A stretch of DNA of 64,000 nt from positions 248,001-312,000 of the forward strand of contig NZ_LR130778.1 of the NCBI RefSeq assembly GCF_900538275.1, read 5' to 3'. Below, one piece after another: positions 37,893 through 45,369 of the stretch. The translations under genes and the position numbers were made by a program. The notes under the pieces are model-generated. The model was not told where the DNA came from, did not search any database, and was given only the letters and a program-made list of their open reading frames with translations. The stretch comes from Petrocella atlantisensis (GTDB lineage Bacteria > Bacillota > Clostridia > Lachnospirales > Vallitaleaceae). Positions within the stretch are counted from its first letter, which is position 1. Each line of letters begins with the position of its first letter.

Positions 37893-38070
37893 AATCTTCT
37901 TCTCCTCTACAATAGTCGGATAACGTTATATAGCTACTATTGCCCTTTAAAATAAAGTAATACTAGAATCACGGATTCAATTGCCCTCACAACCTACTAA
38001 GATATATGATTGTTTAACTTATTTACTCAATTTTCCGTATGTGGTGCAGTTGAGTTTAATAATTGAAAAC

Positions 38071-38100
38071 AAAAAAAGCTGCTTAATATTTTAAGCAGCC
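38071..38100 (-). terminator. Terminator of the c-di-GMP riboswitch
   Basis: GGCTGCTTAA pairs with TTAAGCAGC and is followed by seven Ts on the minus strand, about 180 bases before the adhesin start. It immediately follows the aptamer, as expected for transcriptional control. Confidence 0.85.
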
Positions 38101-38172
38101 GAACTATCATAGTATATACCTTAGATTCTAGCTTTGCGCCCTTCTTTTTCAAGAAGTTTGCCAACATATGTA
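38096..38172 (-). ncRNA. Cyclic-di-GMP-I (GEMM-I) riboswitch aptamer
   Basis: Reading the minus strand: GGCAAAC, a CTTCTT-GAAA-AAGAAG stem with tetraloop, GGGCGCAAAGC, then TCTAAGG and a pairing segment leading into the terminator. These match the conserved GEMM-I core (GGCAAA, GAAA tetraloop, CGCAAAGC, CUAAGG). It would control the thioester adhesin and the peptide-kinase genes behind it. Whether ligand turns expression on or off cannot be decided. Confidence 0.85.
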
Positions 38173-38200
38173 ATTTATTTGAAACTGATTCCTATTACTC

Positions 38201-38228
38201 ATTATATCACTTTTGTACTATATGTCAA
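38201..38228 (-). promoter_or_regulatory. Strong sigma-A promoter for the riboswitch leader
   Basis: Consensus TTGACA (38223-38228) and TATAAT (38201-38206), 16-base spacer, with TG one base before the -10 box. Transcription should start near 38194, about 25 bases before the aptamer. Confidence 0.8.
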
Positions 38229-38297
38229 TCCTTCCGGTAAGAATTCAAAAAATTATTTTATATAAATATAGATGTCAGACTATACTAATCATTACCC

Positions 38298-38954
38298 TTA
38301 ATATTTTTTATCTTTTTTCTTGATTTTCGACTTTGTCACCACCACACCTAAGAGTTTTGCATGAACCACAGCCAACATTTCTCGTGTCTTTACAAGGTGA
38401 TCTTTGTGACTCTCGTCTAAGGCAGCAACTAATATAACACCATCCACACTCTTTGATAGGACTGTTCCATCTGAATATTTCATAATGGGAGGAACATCGA
38501 TTAGAACCAAATCATACATCGTTTTCATTTCTTCCATCAACATGATAAATTCCGGTCTTGCAAAAAGTTCCAAGTTCGCAACCGGAGATGTTCCCGCTGT
38601 TAAAACACTAAGGCCTTTTATAGCAACGATATCATGAACACATTCTTTTAATTGCTTCTTTTCAAAAATCATATTCGTAAGTCCCGGCATTCTAGGAACT
38701 TCAAATAGGTCATAAAGCTTAGGGTGCCTAAAATCCCCTTCAACCAATAGCACTTTCATGTCTGACTGAGCCAAAGACACTGATAAGTTTGTGATGACCG
38801 CCGTCTTATCATCATCATCATGCGCACTTGCAAACATTATGATTCTTTTTCCTTCACTGGTATTAAAATGACTCAAAATAGATCGCAAAATCTTATAAGA
38901 CTCAGATATATATGATTCAGGCTCATTAACAGTGATTATATGTTCTCTTTTCAT
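38298..38954 (-). CDS. BY-kinase-like protein with altered Walker A
   Basis: A 218-residue paralogue of the kinase at 28796. Walker A' LLVEGDFRHPKL and Walker B LVLIDVPPIMK are clear, but the P-loop glycine-rich segment reads SAHDDDDKTAVI in place of S-x-x-x-GKTT. It also lacks the C-terminal tyrosine cluster, ending KKKDKKY. It is probably weakly active or an inactive regulatory partner. Its ATG overlaps the stop of the Wzz-type gene upstream and follows GGAGG. Confidence 0.82.
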   Translation of the reverse strand: MKREHIITVNEPESYISESYKILRSILSHFNTSEGKRIIMFASAHDDDDKTAVITNLSVSLAQSDMKVLLVEGDFRHPKLYDLFEVPRMPGLTNMIFEKKQLKECVHDIVAIKGLSVLTAGTSPVANLELFARPEFIMLMEEMKTMYDLVLIDVPPIMKYSDGTVLSKSVDGVILVAALDESHKDHLVKTREMLAVVHAKLLGVVVTKSKIKKKDKKY

Positions 38955-39652
38955 CAGCGCCCCACCTCCATTTTATAGCCAGGTATCTCGGACAATACGG
39001 GTAATCCTAAAAGTTCTTCAATTTCTCTTGCATCTTGCAAACGTTTTTTAGAGGAAAATAATCTAATAATTATAAAAACCATACCAAACAATATTCCTAA
39101 GAAACCACCCACAACTATATACATGACATCTGAAGGACCAACTGGATATTCCGGTACAAGTGCTTCATCGATTATCTGAATATTCTCAAGTCCAACAATA
39201 CCTGTAATTGCTATAGAGAGTTGTTCTGAAAAAGTATTTGCCACCTCAGCTGCAATCTCCGGATCAGGATCCGTATAACCAATGACGAACAAACGCGTCG
39301 TACCAACATTCTCAATCATCATGTTACTTCTTAAAACATCAATAGGTAAATCTAATCTAGTGGCTTCTATGACATTCTCAGCTACCCGTCTGGTTCTTAA
39401 TATCTCTTTATAATCATTTATTAACTGTTGTGATACTTCAAAATCTTGCATTGTCATTCTTGTATTTTCATCTTCTGCCGGTTCATCCCCTATAAAAAGG
39501 GTTGTATGTGCTTCATATACAGGAACTGTAAAACTCATTACAAATAAATAAGACAACAATGCCCCTGCTAGAGCAAAAGCCAATAATTGCCACCATCTTT
39601 TGACACATGTATTCAGAAATTCCATAAAACTAATCTCTAAGTGATTTTTCAT
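38954..39652 (-). CDS. YveK/Wzz-type co-polymerase, copy 2
   Basis: A 232-residue, two-helix protein (about residues 20-40 and 172-195) with an extracytoplasmic Wzz domain and the PEYPVGPSDVMYIVVGG motif before helix 2. It is paralogous to the protein at 29524. The overlap with the altered BY-kinase implies a joint role in polysaccharide export. Confidence 0.88.
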   Translation of the reverse strand: MKNHLEISFMEFLNTCVKRWWQLLAFALAGALLSYLFVMSFTVPVYEAHTTLFIGDEPAEDENTRMTMQDFEVSQQLINDYKEILRTRRVAENVIEATRLDLPIDVLRSNMMIENVGTTRLFVIGYTDPDPEIAAEVANTFSEQLSIAITGIVGLENIQIIDEALVPEYPVGPSDVMYIVVGGFLGILFGMVFIIIRLFSSKKRLQDAREIEELLGLPVLSEIPGYKMEVGR

Positions 39653-39811
39653 AAATGTCTCCTTTTATAACCATTGTTATACTTCATTGTACCCCATACC
39701 TTTAGTATCTCTATTGTTATTTGCTTAAAGAGGCACTACCTCATTTCTTTTCTTGTATCATAGCATACCCGGTTGAACCTAACAAGTTATAGGTTTAGAT
39801 TATTGTTTTAA

Positions 39812-41536
39812 TCATGCATTCTCAAAATCAATCGCTTCTTCATAACTAATTTCACTAAGGTAACCATCCTCAATTTTCAAGATTCGATCACAGATTTTTA
39901 GAGCCGATAAACGATGTGTGATGATGATACACGTGGGTGATTCTTCAAGTGATTGTATTGTTTTCAATACTTCTACTTCCGTTTTTGAGTCAAGTGCTGA
40001 CGTTGCTTCGTCCAATATTAAGATAGGTGCTTTATGAAGCAGAGCTCTAGCAATAGCTATGCGTTGGGTTTGTCCTTCTGATAACCCGATACCTCTTTCT
40101 CCAATATGTGTATTGATACCATTCTCAGCTTCCAAAATAAATTCCCAAGCACTGGCAGCTTTTGTTGCAATCTTCAGTTCTTCTTCCGTTGCATTCTCTT
40201 TACCAAGTCTCAGGTTATCTGCTATGGTACCCGAGAAAATATTATTGCCTTGAGGTACGTAAGAAATAAAGCCTCTAGACTTGGTGCTTACCTCATATTC
40301 CTTTTCTCGATCTACAATACGTATATCGCCTTTTACCGGGTTTAGTAGTGACATTAACAAATGAATAAATGTTGTTTTTCCCTCTCCTGAAGAACCAATC
40401 AAAGCTACAGTTTCACCTGGTTTTATTTCTGTCGTTATGTTTTTTAGAACATAATTGTCTTTATTATAATAAAAGTCCACTTGATCATATTTAATACCTG
40501 CCGAAGTCATATCTAGAGAAAAGTCCGCCTCAAATTCACTCTCAAGCCCTTCTATTTCTCTAATTCTTTCAACAGAAGCCAATGCATACACAATCATAGG
40601 TATGGAGGCTGCCACAGTAATCAATGGTCCTTGTATATTTCCTATAAGCTGTATAAGCGCCATTAAAGTCCCAAAAGTCGTCGTACCTTCTGCTATCTTC
40701 ACAGAACCCCATAAGAAAACAAGAAAGAAACCCATCCAGGAGCTCATGGTGACAAGAGAAGTAGATATAACGGTCAGCTTGGTTCTTGAGGCCACTAGAT
40801 CCACCTTTTCTTGTTGCATGGCTTTGGCTTTGCCGAAGTTCATCTTTTCCAGACAAAATGTCTTAACGACCAACATATTTTGTATCGACTCATTGATAAA
40901 AGATCTATACCTAGACTCGACAAGTTGACTTTCCATATATAGTTTTTTTAGACGTTTGGAAAAGACGCGAATAAATAATGCAGCAAGGGGTATGACCGTA
41001 ATTATTACTATGGCCAATTTGGGATCAATGTAAAATATGGAAATAAATGAACCAAAGACCAGAATACTAAGGGTTATAATATTTGGTATTGTGGAAATAA
41101 TGACATCTGTGATTTCTTCCACATCACTGGTCATTCTTGTTAGATAATCCCCACTATGATATTTCAAAAATTGCATCCATTTTGTTTTAATGATTTTTGC
41201 ATAGAGCTTATTTTGTATATTGTTCGAGATTTTTATCTCACCTTTTTCGAGCAATATCGTATGAATGGCGCGTACAGCAATATCAAACAGTATAATACCA
41301 CCAAGTAAAAGTAAATATTGATTCATCCGTTCAATGTCCGCCGCTGTGGCTGAATCAACTAACCATTTAGTAACCAGGGCTCTGAAAATGCCTAGCACTG
41401 CTGAAATGGCACCAAAAAAAATAATTGCAAAAACAAAAGAACTGAAGCCCTTCATCGTAAAAAGCAACCATTTTATATTGATAAATATGTCTTTTGTCTT
41501 CTTTTTGTCTATCTTATTGCCGATTTTTTTGTCCAT
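39812..41536 (-). CDS. ABC exporter, fused permease-ATPase
   Basis: A 574-residue half-transporter: six transmembrane helices in the N-terminal 320 residues, then an ATPase with Walker A GSSGEGKTTF, signature LSEGQTQRIAIARA, Walker B ILILDEATSALD and the H-loop ITHRL. No N-terminal C39 peptidase is present. The start at 41536 follows AAGGCGG; the first in-frame codon is a TTG. It directly follows the second HprK-like gene, consistent with exporting the modified peptide, but this is inferred. Confidence 0.9.
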   Translation of the reverse strand: MDKKIGNKIDKKKTKDIFINIKWLLFTMKGFSSFVFAIIFFGAISAVLGIFRALVTKWLVDSATAADIERMNQYLLLLGGIILFDIAVRAIHTILLEKGEIKISNNIQNKLYAKIIKTKWMQFLKYHSGDYLTRMTSDVEEITDVIISTIPNIITLSILVFGSFISIFYIDPKLAIVIITVIPLAALFIRVFSKRLKKLYMESQLVESRYRSFINESIQNMLVVKTFCLEKMNFGKAKAMQQEKVDLVASRTKLTVISTSLVTMSSWMGFFLVFLWGSVKIAEGTTTFGTLMALIQLIGNIQGPLITVAASIPMIVYALASVERIREIEGLESEFEADFSLDMTSAGIKYDQVDFYYNKDNYVLKNITTEIKPGETVALIGSSGEGKTTFIHLLMSLLNPVKGDIRIVDREKEYEVSTKSRGFISYVPQGNNIFSGTIADNLRLGKENATEEELKIATKAASAWEFILEAENGINTHIGERGIGLSEGQTQRIAIARALLHKAPILILDEATSALDSKTEVEVLKTIQSLEESPTCIIITHRLSALKICDRILKIEDGYLSEISYEEAIDFENA

Positions 41537-41546
41537 TTTTCCGCCT

Positions 41547-42467
41547 TTATCCAATGCCTTTATTTGTCAACTCAGACATGATTCTCTTTAATTGTTCTTC
41601 AACAGTAAAACCATGCTTTGGTCTTGAAACTCTATAAAATGATGTATTCTTAACTATGAGTAATAATGCCCGATAATAGTCGTTGGTAAAACCAATGGTA
41701 TCGTATAATGCACCACAGTATATATTTTTCTCGATATATTTGATTTTCTCAATCCCACGAAGTTCTTCTAACAAGACCTCTTTAGAATCGCCTATTCGTA
41801 TCTCTACAATTGCAGCAAGCGGCATTTTTTCTCCAATATACTGTTCCTCTAATTTTACAATATACTTATTTTCCTCCATACTCGCTAATTTCAAAGTCTT
41901 TAGATCATACCCCATCTTCAAAGCTGTATCCGTACATAGTCTTTGTTGTGGAAAAGCCGGATGAACAAGGGCTTGCTGGTTTTGATTCATGGATACCGCC
42001 GCTATATCATCGGCGAGAAAACCATAACCGTTTTTTCGAAATGCTGAACTTAAGCTGGTCTTTCCCGCGCCACAATCACCGGTAATAATTATAGCGCTCT
42101 GACCCACACTAACCACACTTCCATGAATGGCAACTCTATTTCTCTGAATAAGCAATACACCCATCGCCGTACCCAAAAGATAAACGATAACCCGGTCCAT
42201 TTCTGCTTCTGGGTAAGGTTCAACAATAATCTCTCGACCCTTTCTTATATAGTATTTAGCAACACTATCTATATCGAAGGCAAACTCAGTTCTTGATAAT
42301 TGATACTGGTCGCTTTGCTCAAGTACCTCATTTATACACTTTGGCACAGTACCTAATAAAACGCGAACATCTTGTTCGCCATCACTTGTATCAAGCTCAG
42401 TGATTTCAAAATCCGAATATAGATTCAAACCAAAAACCTTGTAACGATTTATCTGTTTTTCCATCAT
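41547..42467 (-). CDS. HprK-like serine kinase, copy 2
   Basis: A 306-residue homologue of the protein at 35200. P-loop ITGDCGAGKTSLSSAF lies near residue 135 with VAIHGSVV just before it, then FLADDIAAV. Upstream of it is a second PqqD-like gene and downstream an ABC exporter, the order seen for the paeninodin lasso kinase apart from the missing cyclase. Phosphorylation of peptide 2 (44825) is inferred only. Confidence 0.8.
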   Translation of the reverse strand: MMEKQINRYKVFGLNLYSDFEITELDTSDGEQDVRVLLGTVPKCINEVLEQSDQYQLSRTEFAFDIDSVAKYYIRKGREIIVEPYPEAEMDRVIVYLLGTAMGVLLIQRNRVAIHGSVVSVGQSAIIITGDCGAGKTSLSSAFRKNGYGFLADDIAAVSMNQNQQALVHPAFPQQRLCTDTALKMGYDLKTLKLASMEENKYIVKLEEQYIGEKMPLAAIVEIRIGDSKEVLLEELRGIEKIKYIEKNIYCGALYDTIGFTNDYYRALLLIVKNTSFYRVSRPKHGFTVEEQLKRIMSELTNKGIG

Positions 42468-42493
42468 CTCTTGACCTCATCTTCTACGTCAAT

Positions 42494-42793
42494 CTACTCA
42501 GATTTTGTGTTTTCCATGCAGATTAATCCTCTTTCATACAAATCCGACAAGAAGTTATATACTTCTTCTATGCAGTCTTCTTTGTCCACCTCATACTGCG
42601 TTAATAAGTACGCAACAATGGATGCCATCGTCTGAGGTTCATCCAATAATTTCCATATTCTTGTTCCAACTGTATTCATACCGTAGTGTATGCCTTTTTC
42701 TGTATCGTTCATCGCCAACTCTCCATCAAAGTCTATGACAATCAACTCTTTTTTTCGTATAACGGCTTCTTTATTAAACTCATCCTGACCCAT
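42494..42793 (-). CDS. PqqD-family peptide-recognition protein, copy 2
   Basis: A 99-residue homologue of the protein at 34852, with FDGELAMNDTEKGIHYGMNTVGTRIWKLLDEP and EEVYNFLSDLYERGLI. The start at 42793 has AAAGGTGG seven bases upstream; the in-frame codon at 42811 is TTG. Its own promoter region is next to the IS91-type element, so its expression may have changed. Confidence 0.83.
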   Translation of the reverse strand: MGQDEFNKEAVIRKKELIVIDFDGELAMNDTEKGIHYGMNTVGTRIWKLLDEPQTMASIVAYLLTQYEVDKEDCIEEVYNFLSDLYERGLICMENTKSE

Positions 42794-42868
42794 CTGTTTA
42801 CCACCTTTCAATAACTTCAGTAAACTTCAAATTGCTTCAAATCGTTATGTAGATTTTACACAAGAAAA

Positions 42869-42931
42869 GCGTTCTAACGAACGCGTTAAAAAGCTGACTC
42901 TTTACGTGAGTTGGCTTTTTTAACATTCTTC
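42869..42931. repeat. Two hairpins at the left side of the IS91-type element
   Basis: GCGTTC-TAAC-GAACGC (42869-42884), followed on the minus strand by TTTTCTTG, resembles a minus-strand terminator. Next, a long near-perfect stem from about 42885 to 42925 (AAAAAGC..GACTC with GAGT..GCTTTTTT) resembles a plus-strand terminator and may be the element's left end. Confidence 0.45.
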
Positions 42932-42986
42932 TTCATTTTATATTGTTTTATTGATGATTTTTTGTTATAACATTATTGGTGATGTT

Positions 42987-44128
42987 ATGAACAGTAAATC
43001 TTTTAAGATAAAAGATATTTTTTCAGACCGTTGGGATGATTTTGTTGCTCTAGGTTATCCTCTACGTCCCGCTATTTTACATAATGTCAGAAAAATCATT
43101 AATTGTGGTGATCCTTCCATGGGTCATGCTCTTTATTTTTGTGACCATTGCGGCAAAATAAAGCATGTTCCATTTACTTGTAAAAGTCGTTTTTGTAATT
43201 CTTGTGGTGCCAAATACATTCAAGACAGAGCTGCTTCTATATCTTCCAAACTTATTCAGTGTGAACATCGTCATATTGTTTTTACCATCCCTAAAGAACT
43301 TCGCCCTTTTTTTCGCAAGGATCGTTCCTTACTTCATCTTCTTTTTCATGCTTCTGCTGCAACTATTCATGCTTGGTTTTACTCCATTAATAAATCTGAA
43401 TCTTTCAAGCCTGGTTTTATCTCTACACTTCATACTTTTGGCCGTGACCTTAAATGGAATCCTCATATTCATATGCTTATTACTGAGGGTGCTTCTGGTA
43501 ATAAAACTGTTTGGCGTAAAATACCTCACATCCCTTTCACTATGCTTCGTAAACGTTGGCAAACTACTTTACTTGACTTACTACATCGTTATCTAGGAGA
43601 TTCTTTTTATAAACTTAAGACTTCCTTATTCAAAACTTATCCTTCTGGCTTTTATGTCTATGCTAAATCTAACATGCTTTCTAATTCTGTTGATTCAATT
43701 AAATATATTATTAGGTATACTGGCAGACCAGCTATGGCTCAGTCCAGAATTCTTGATTATGATGGTGAATTCGTAACTTTTTATAATCGTCATGAAGATA
43801 ATGAAAAAGTAATTGAAAAGATACATGTCTTTGATTTTTTAAACGTCTAATAGTTCATATTCCTGATGAGCAGTTTAAAATGATTCGTTATTACGGGTTA
43901 TATGCCAAAAAATATAAACATTCTTCTAAGCTATTTTTACTTATGACTGCATCTAAACGTAAATTTTTCAAACAAAATTCTCATTGGCGTGCACGTCTAC
44001 TTCTTCATTTTGGTATCGATCCACTCAGGTGCCAATGTGGTAACACAATGAAACTTCTAAATATTTTTGCTACTTCTAAAACCCACCTTCTTGATAAACC
44101 GCCTCCTCAGCTTTATAATAGTGCTTAG
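42987..44128 (+). CDS. IS91-family (Y2/HUH) transposase needing a -1 frameshift
   Basis: N-terminal zinc-binding domain (FCDHCGKIKHVPFTCKSRFC, NSCGAK), the HUH motif NPHIHMLITEG, and tyrosines in SIKYIIRYTGRP. Frame 0 stops at 43850, but the protein clearly continues in the -1 frame with RLIVHIPDEQFKMIRYYG to 44128, ending with a CQCGNTMKLL zinc site. A T TTA AAC heptamer (43838-43844) lies exactly at the frame change. The start at 42987 has GGTGAT upstream. Either programmed frameshifting or a recent mutation. Confidence 0.85.
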
Positions 44129-44152
44129 CATAATTATGGAGGTTAATTAATA

Positions 44153-44389
44153 ATGAATATTTTAGAAGGCTTTACTAAAAATGATGATCTCGTTGAATTT
44201 ATCTGTACTAAATGTAACTACTCTTTGTGGGTTCCGCGTTTCATTGTAGAAGAATTAGAGCAAGACAATATTTTTGATGGTCTAGATCCATCAACACCAC
44301 CACAACCAGATTGCCAAGTTTGTGATGGTGCCATGACACCTAAATCTTATATTGGTGTTCGTGGTATAAAGTACGAATATAATAAATAA
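44153..44389 (+). CDS. Small zinc-ribbon protein in the IS91-type element
   Basis: A 78-residue protein, not recognised by name. Two CxxC pairs, ICTKCNY and CQVCDG, would bind one zinc, about 35 residues apart. GGAGG precedes the ATG by ten bases, 24 bases after the transposase stop. It is inside the element, before the right-end hairpins, so it may be an accessory factor or a passenger gene. Confidence 0.7.
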   Translation: MNILEGFTKNDDLVEFICTKCNYSLWVPRFIVEELEQDNIFDGLDPSTPPQPDCQVCDGAMTPKSYIGVRGIKYEYNK

Positions 44390-44442
44390 GTTATTCTTGA
44401 ATATATCCAAGGTTTATTTTTTATGCCCTAAAAAATATACTC

Positions 44443-44548
44443 CTTGTTTATTAGGAAAGTAGGACTTTCCTAATAAACAAGAAAAGAAGCTTCGCTTCGT
44501 TATGAGCTATGCTCATATTTCTGAACGATTCGACAGGAAATTTCCTTG
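44443..44548 (+). repeat. Right-end hairpin array of the IS91-type element
   Basis: First an 18-bp perfect hairpin with a three-base loop (44443-44481), then GAAGC-TTC-GCTTC, TATGAGC-TAT-GCTCATA and AGGAAATTTCCT, ending CCTTG. The last three are shared with 12233-12301. This layout suits an oriIS-type nicking end. Confidence 0.6.
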
Positions 44549-44690
44549 ATAGTTTACATAGCATTGTCTTTCCTAGAGAATATAAATTTAAACTTTTAAT
44601 TAATGATAGCTTCTTACAATTTCCATGTCAAGTCATTACAAGTATATACTAAATTTTTAGTGGTATCAATAATGATTATCAAAAAAACTA

Positions 44691-44719
44691 TAGACAAAAT
44701 CATTTTTAAGGATTATAAT
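44691..44719 (+). promoter_or_regulatory. Promoter for peptide 2
   Basis: TAGACA, 17-base spacer, TATAAT, giving a leader of about 100 bases with a GTCC..GGAC mini-hairpin near 44760. The 435-base gap from 44390 otherwise holds only the element's right end. Confidence 0.6.
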
Positions 44720-44824
44720 AATCCACATAGCTACTTTGTCACACATCATTATTACTTAAGTCCAATAGTCGGACAATAAAGAGATAACCGTTAATGATGC
44801 AAATAAGTTTGAGGAGGTTAGGGC

Positions 44825-44959
44825 ATGGAAAAATGGATAAAACCAGAGATTGTTGAATTACATTCACAATCCACAGAAGCAGGACACAAAAAAGGAAAGA
44901 AAAAAGGTAAAGGTAGGAAACCACCATTTATCGGTACCAGTGGTTTACTTCCAAGATAA
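44825..44959 (+). CDS. Precursor-like cationic peptide 2 (44 residues)
   Basis: ATG follows GAGGAGG by 7 bases; 44 codons end at 44959. The leader-like start MEKWIKPEIVELHSQSTE parallels peptide 1 (W, KPE-V-VEL, TE). The rest, AGHKKGKKKGKGRK followed by PPFIGTSGLLPR, is Lys/Gly-rich with no Asp, Glu or Cys. A promoter precedes and a terminator follows. It reads away from the second PqqD/HprK/ABC set, from which an IS91-type insertion now separates it. Confidence 0.8.
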   Translation: MEKWIKPEIVELHSQSTEAGHKKGKKKGKGRKPPFIGTSGLLPR

Positions 44960-44987
44960 TTTTTCTTAATCAATCTATAGCATTCAA

Positions 44988-45018
44988 AGCACTGCCATCA
45001 CTTTGGTAGTGCTTTTTT
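44988..45018 (+). terminator. Terminator after peptide 2
   Basis: AAGCACT-g-CCA pairs with TGG-t-AGTGCTT and a run of six Ts follows on the plus strand. Confidence 0.85.
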
Positions 45019-45031
45019 CTTATGTACTATT

Positions 45032-45049
45032 AAAAACACCATTCTAAGT
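45032..45049. other. Left arm of a terminator split by the ISL3 element
   Basis: AAAAACACCATTCTAAGT pairs (17 of 18 bases) with 46687-46704. Removing the ISL3 element and one target copy restores a bidirectional terminator between the convergent peptide 2 and SLH/beta-helix genes. Confidence 0.7.
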
Positions 45050-45050
45050 C
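45043..45050 (+). repeat. 8-bp target duplication of ISL3 element, left
   Basis: TCTAAGTC, repeated exactly at 46671-46678. Eight bases is the usual ISL3 duplication. Confidence 0.9.
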
Positions 45051-45099
45051 GGCTCTTTGTCAAATCTTGGGGTAATCCCTATATTGATGAGTCAACCAA

Positions 45100-45339
45100 G
45101 TCTCTAAGTGAAAAAAAGCTTAGGGACTTTTTTAGATGAAGTTAGATGTTCTTTTTACAACCCTAATACAAGCTGGGGATAGAATGAAAGGGGGTTTTAA
45201 TGGTGGGTCCCATGAAAACCCTTCCACAGTGTGTATGACTACGGCCTCCGGTTGGTGCGTCCTGCACCAAAAGTCGGCGGTCTGCATCCATGCAGACTTG
45301 CTTAAGTCACACACACTGCTTCCAGGAACTTCATGGTCG
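45100..45339 (+). repeat. 240-bp structured module inside the ISL3 element
   Basis: It comprises a terminator hairpin (AAGTCTCTAAG..CTTAGGGACTTTTTT), then a region whose ends, starting GTCCCATGAA and (reverse) GACCATGAA, are imperfect inverted repeats, with internal hairpins GGTGCGTCCTGCACC and TCTGCATCCATGCAGA. No coding gene was accepted. It may be a noncoding RNA, a MITE captured by the ISL3 element, or element DNA. Confidence 0.8.
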
Positions 45340-45369
45340 GTGCTAACTAACATGGTATTATTGGTACCT

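Larger units (their letters stand above)
42885..44548 (+). mobile_element. IS91-family rolling-circle insertion sequence (approximate limits)
   Basis: A Y2-type transposase plus a downstream zinc-ribbon gene, followed by an 18-bp perfect hairpin and a stack of short hairpins ending in CTTG. IS91 elements have no terminal inverted repeats or target duplications and insert next to GTTC/CTTG-type tetranucleotides at the origin end, from family knowledge. The right limit (44544 or 44548) follows from the similarity to 12233-12301; the left limit is a guess. It lies between pqqD2 and peptide 2. Confidence 0.65.

Noticed and set aside
34852-42793. Calling the region a standard lasso-peptide cluster
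   Set aside because: No cyclase or B2 protease in the window, and the precursor cores lack the acidic ring residue.
42951-42986. Longer N-terminus of the IS91-type transposase
   Set aside because: The ATG at 42987 has a GGTGAT ribosome site; the extra 12 residues are hydrophobic and not family-like.
44487-44548. IS200/IS605 right end
   Set aside because: The hairpins resemble such ends, but the adjacent transposase is a two-tyrosine IS91-type protein with a zinc domain, not TnpA/TnpB.
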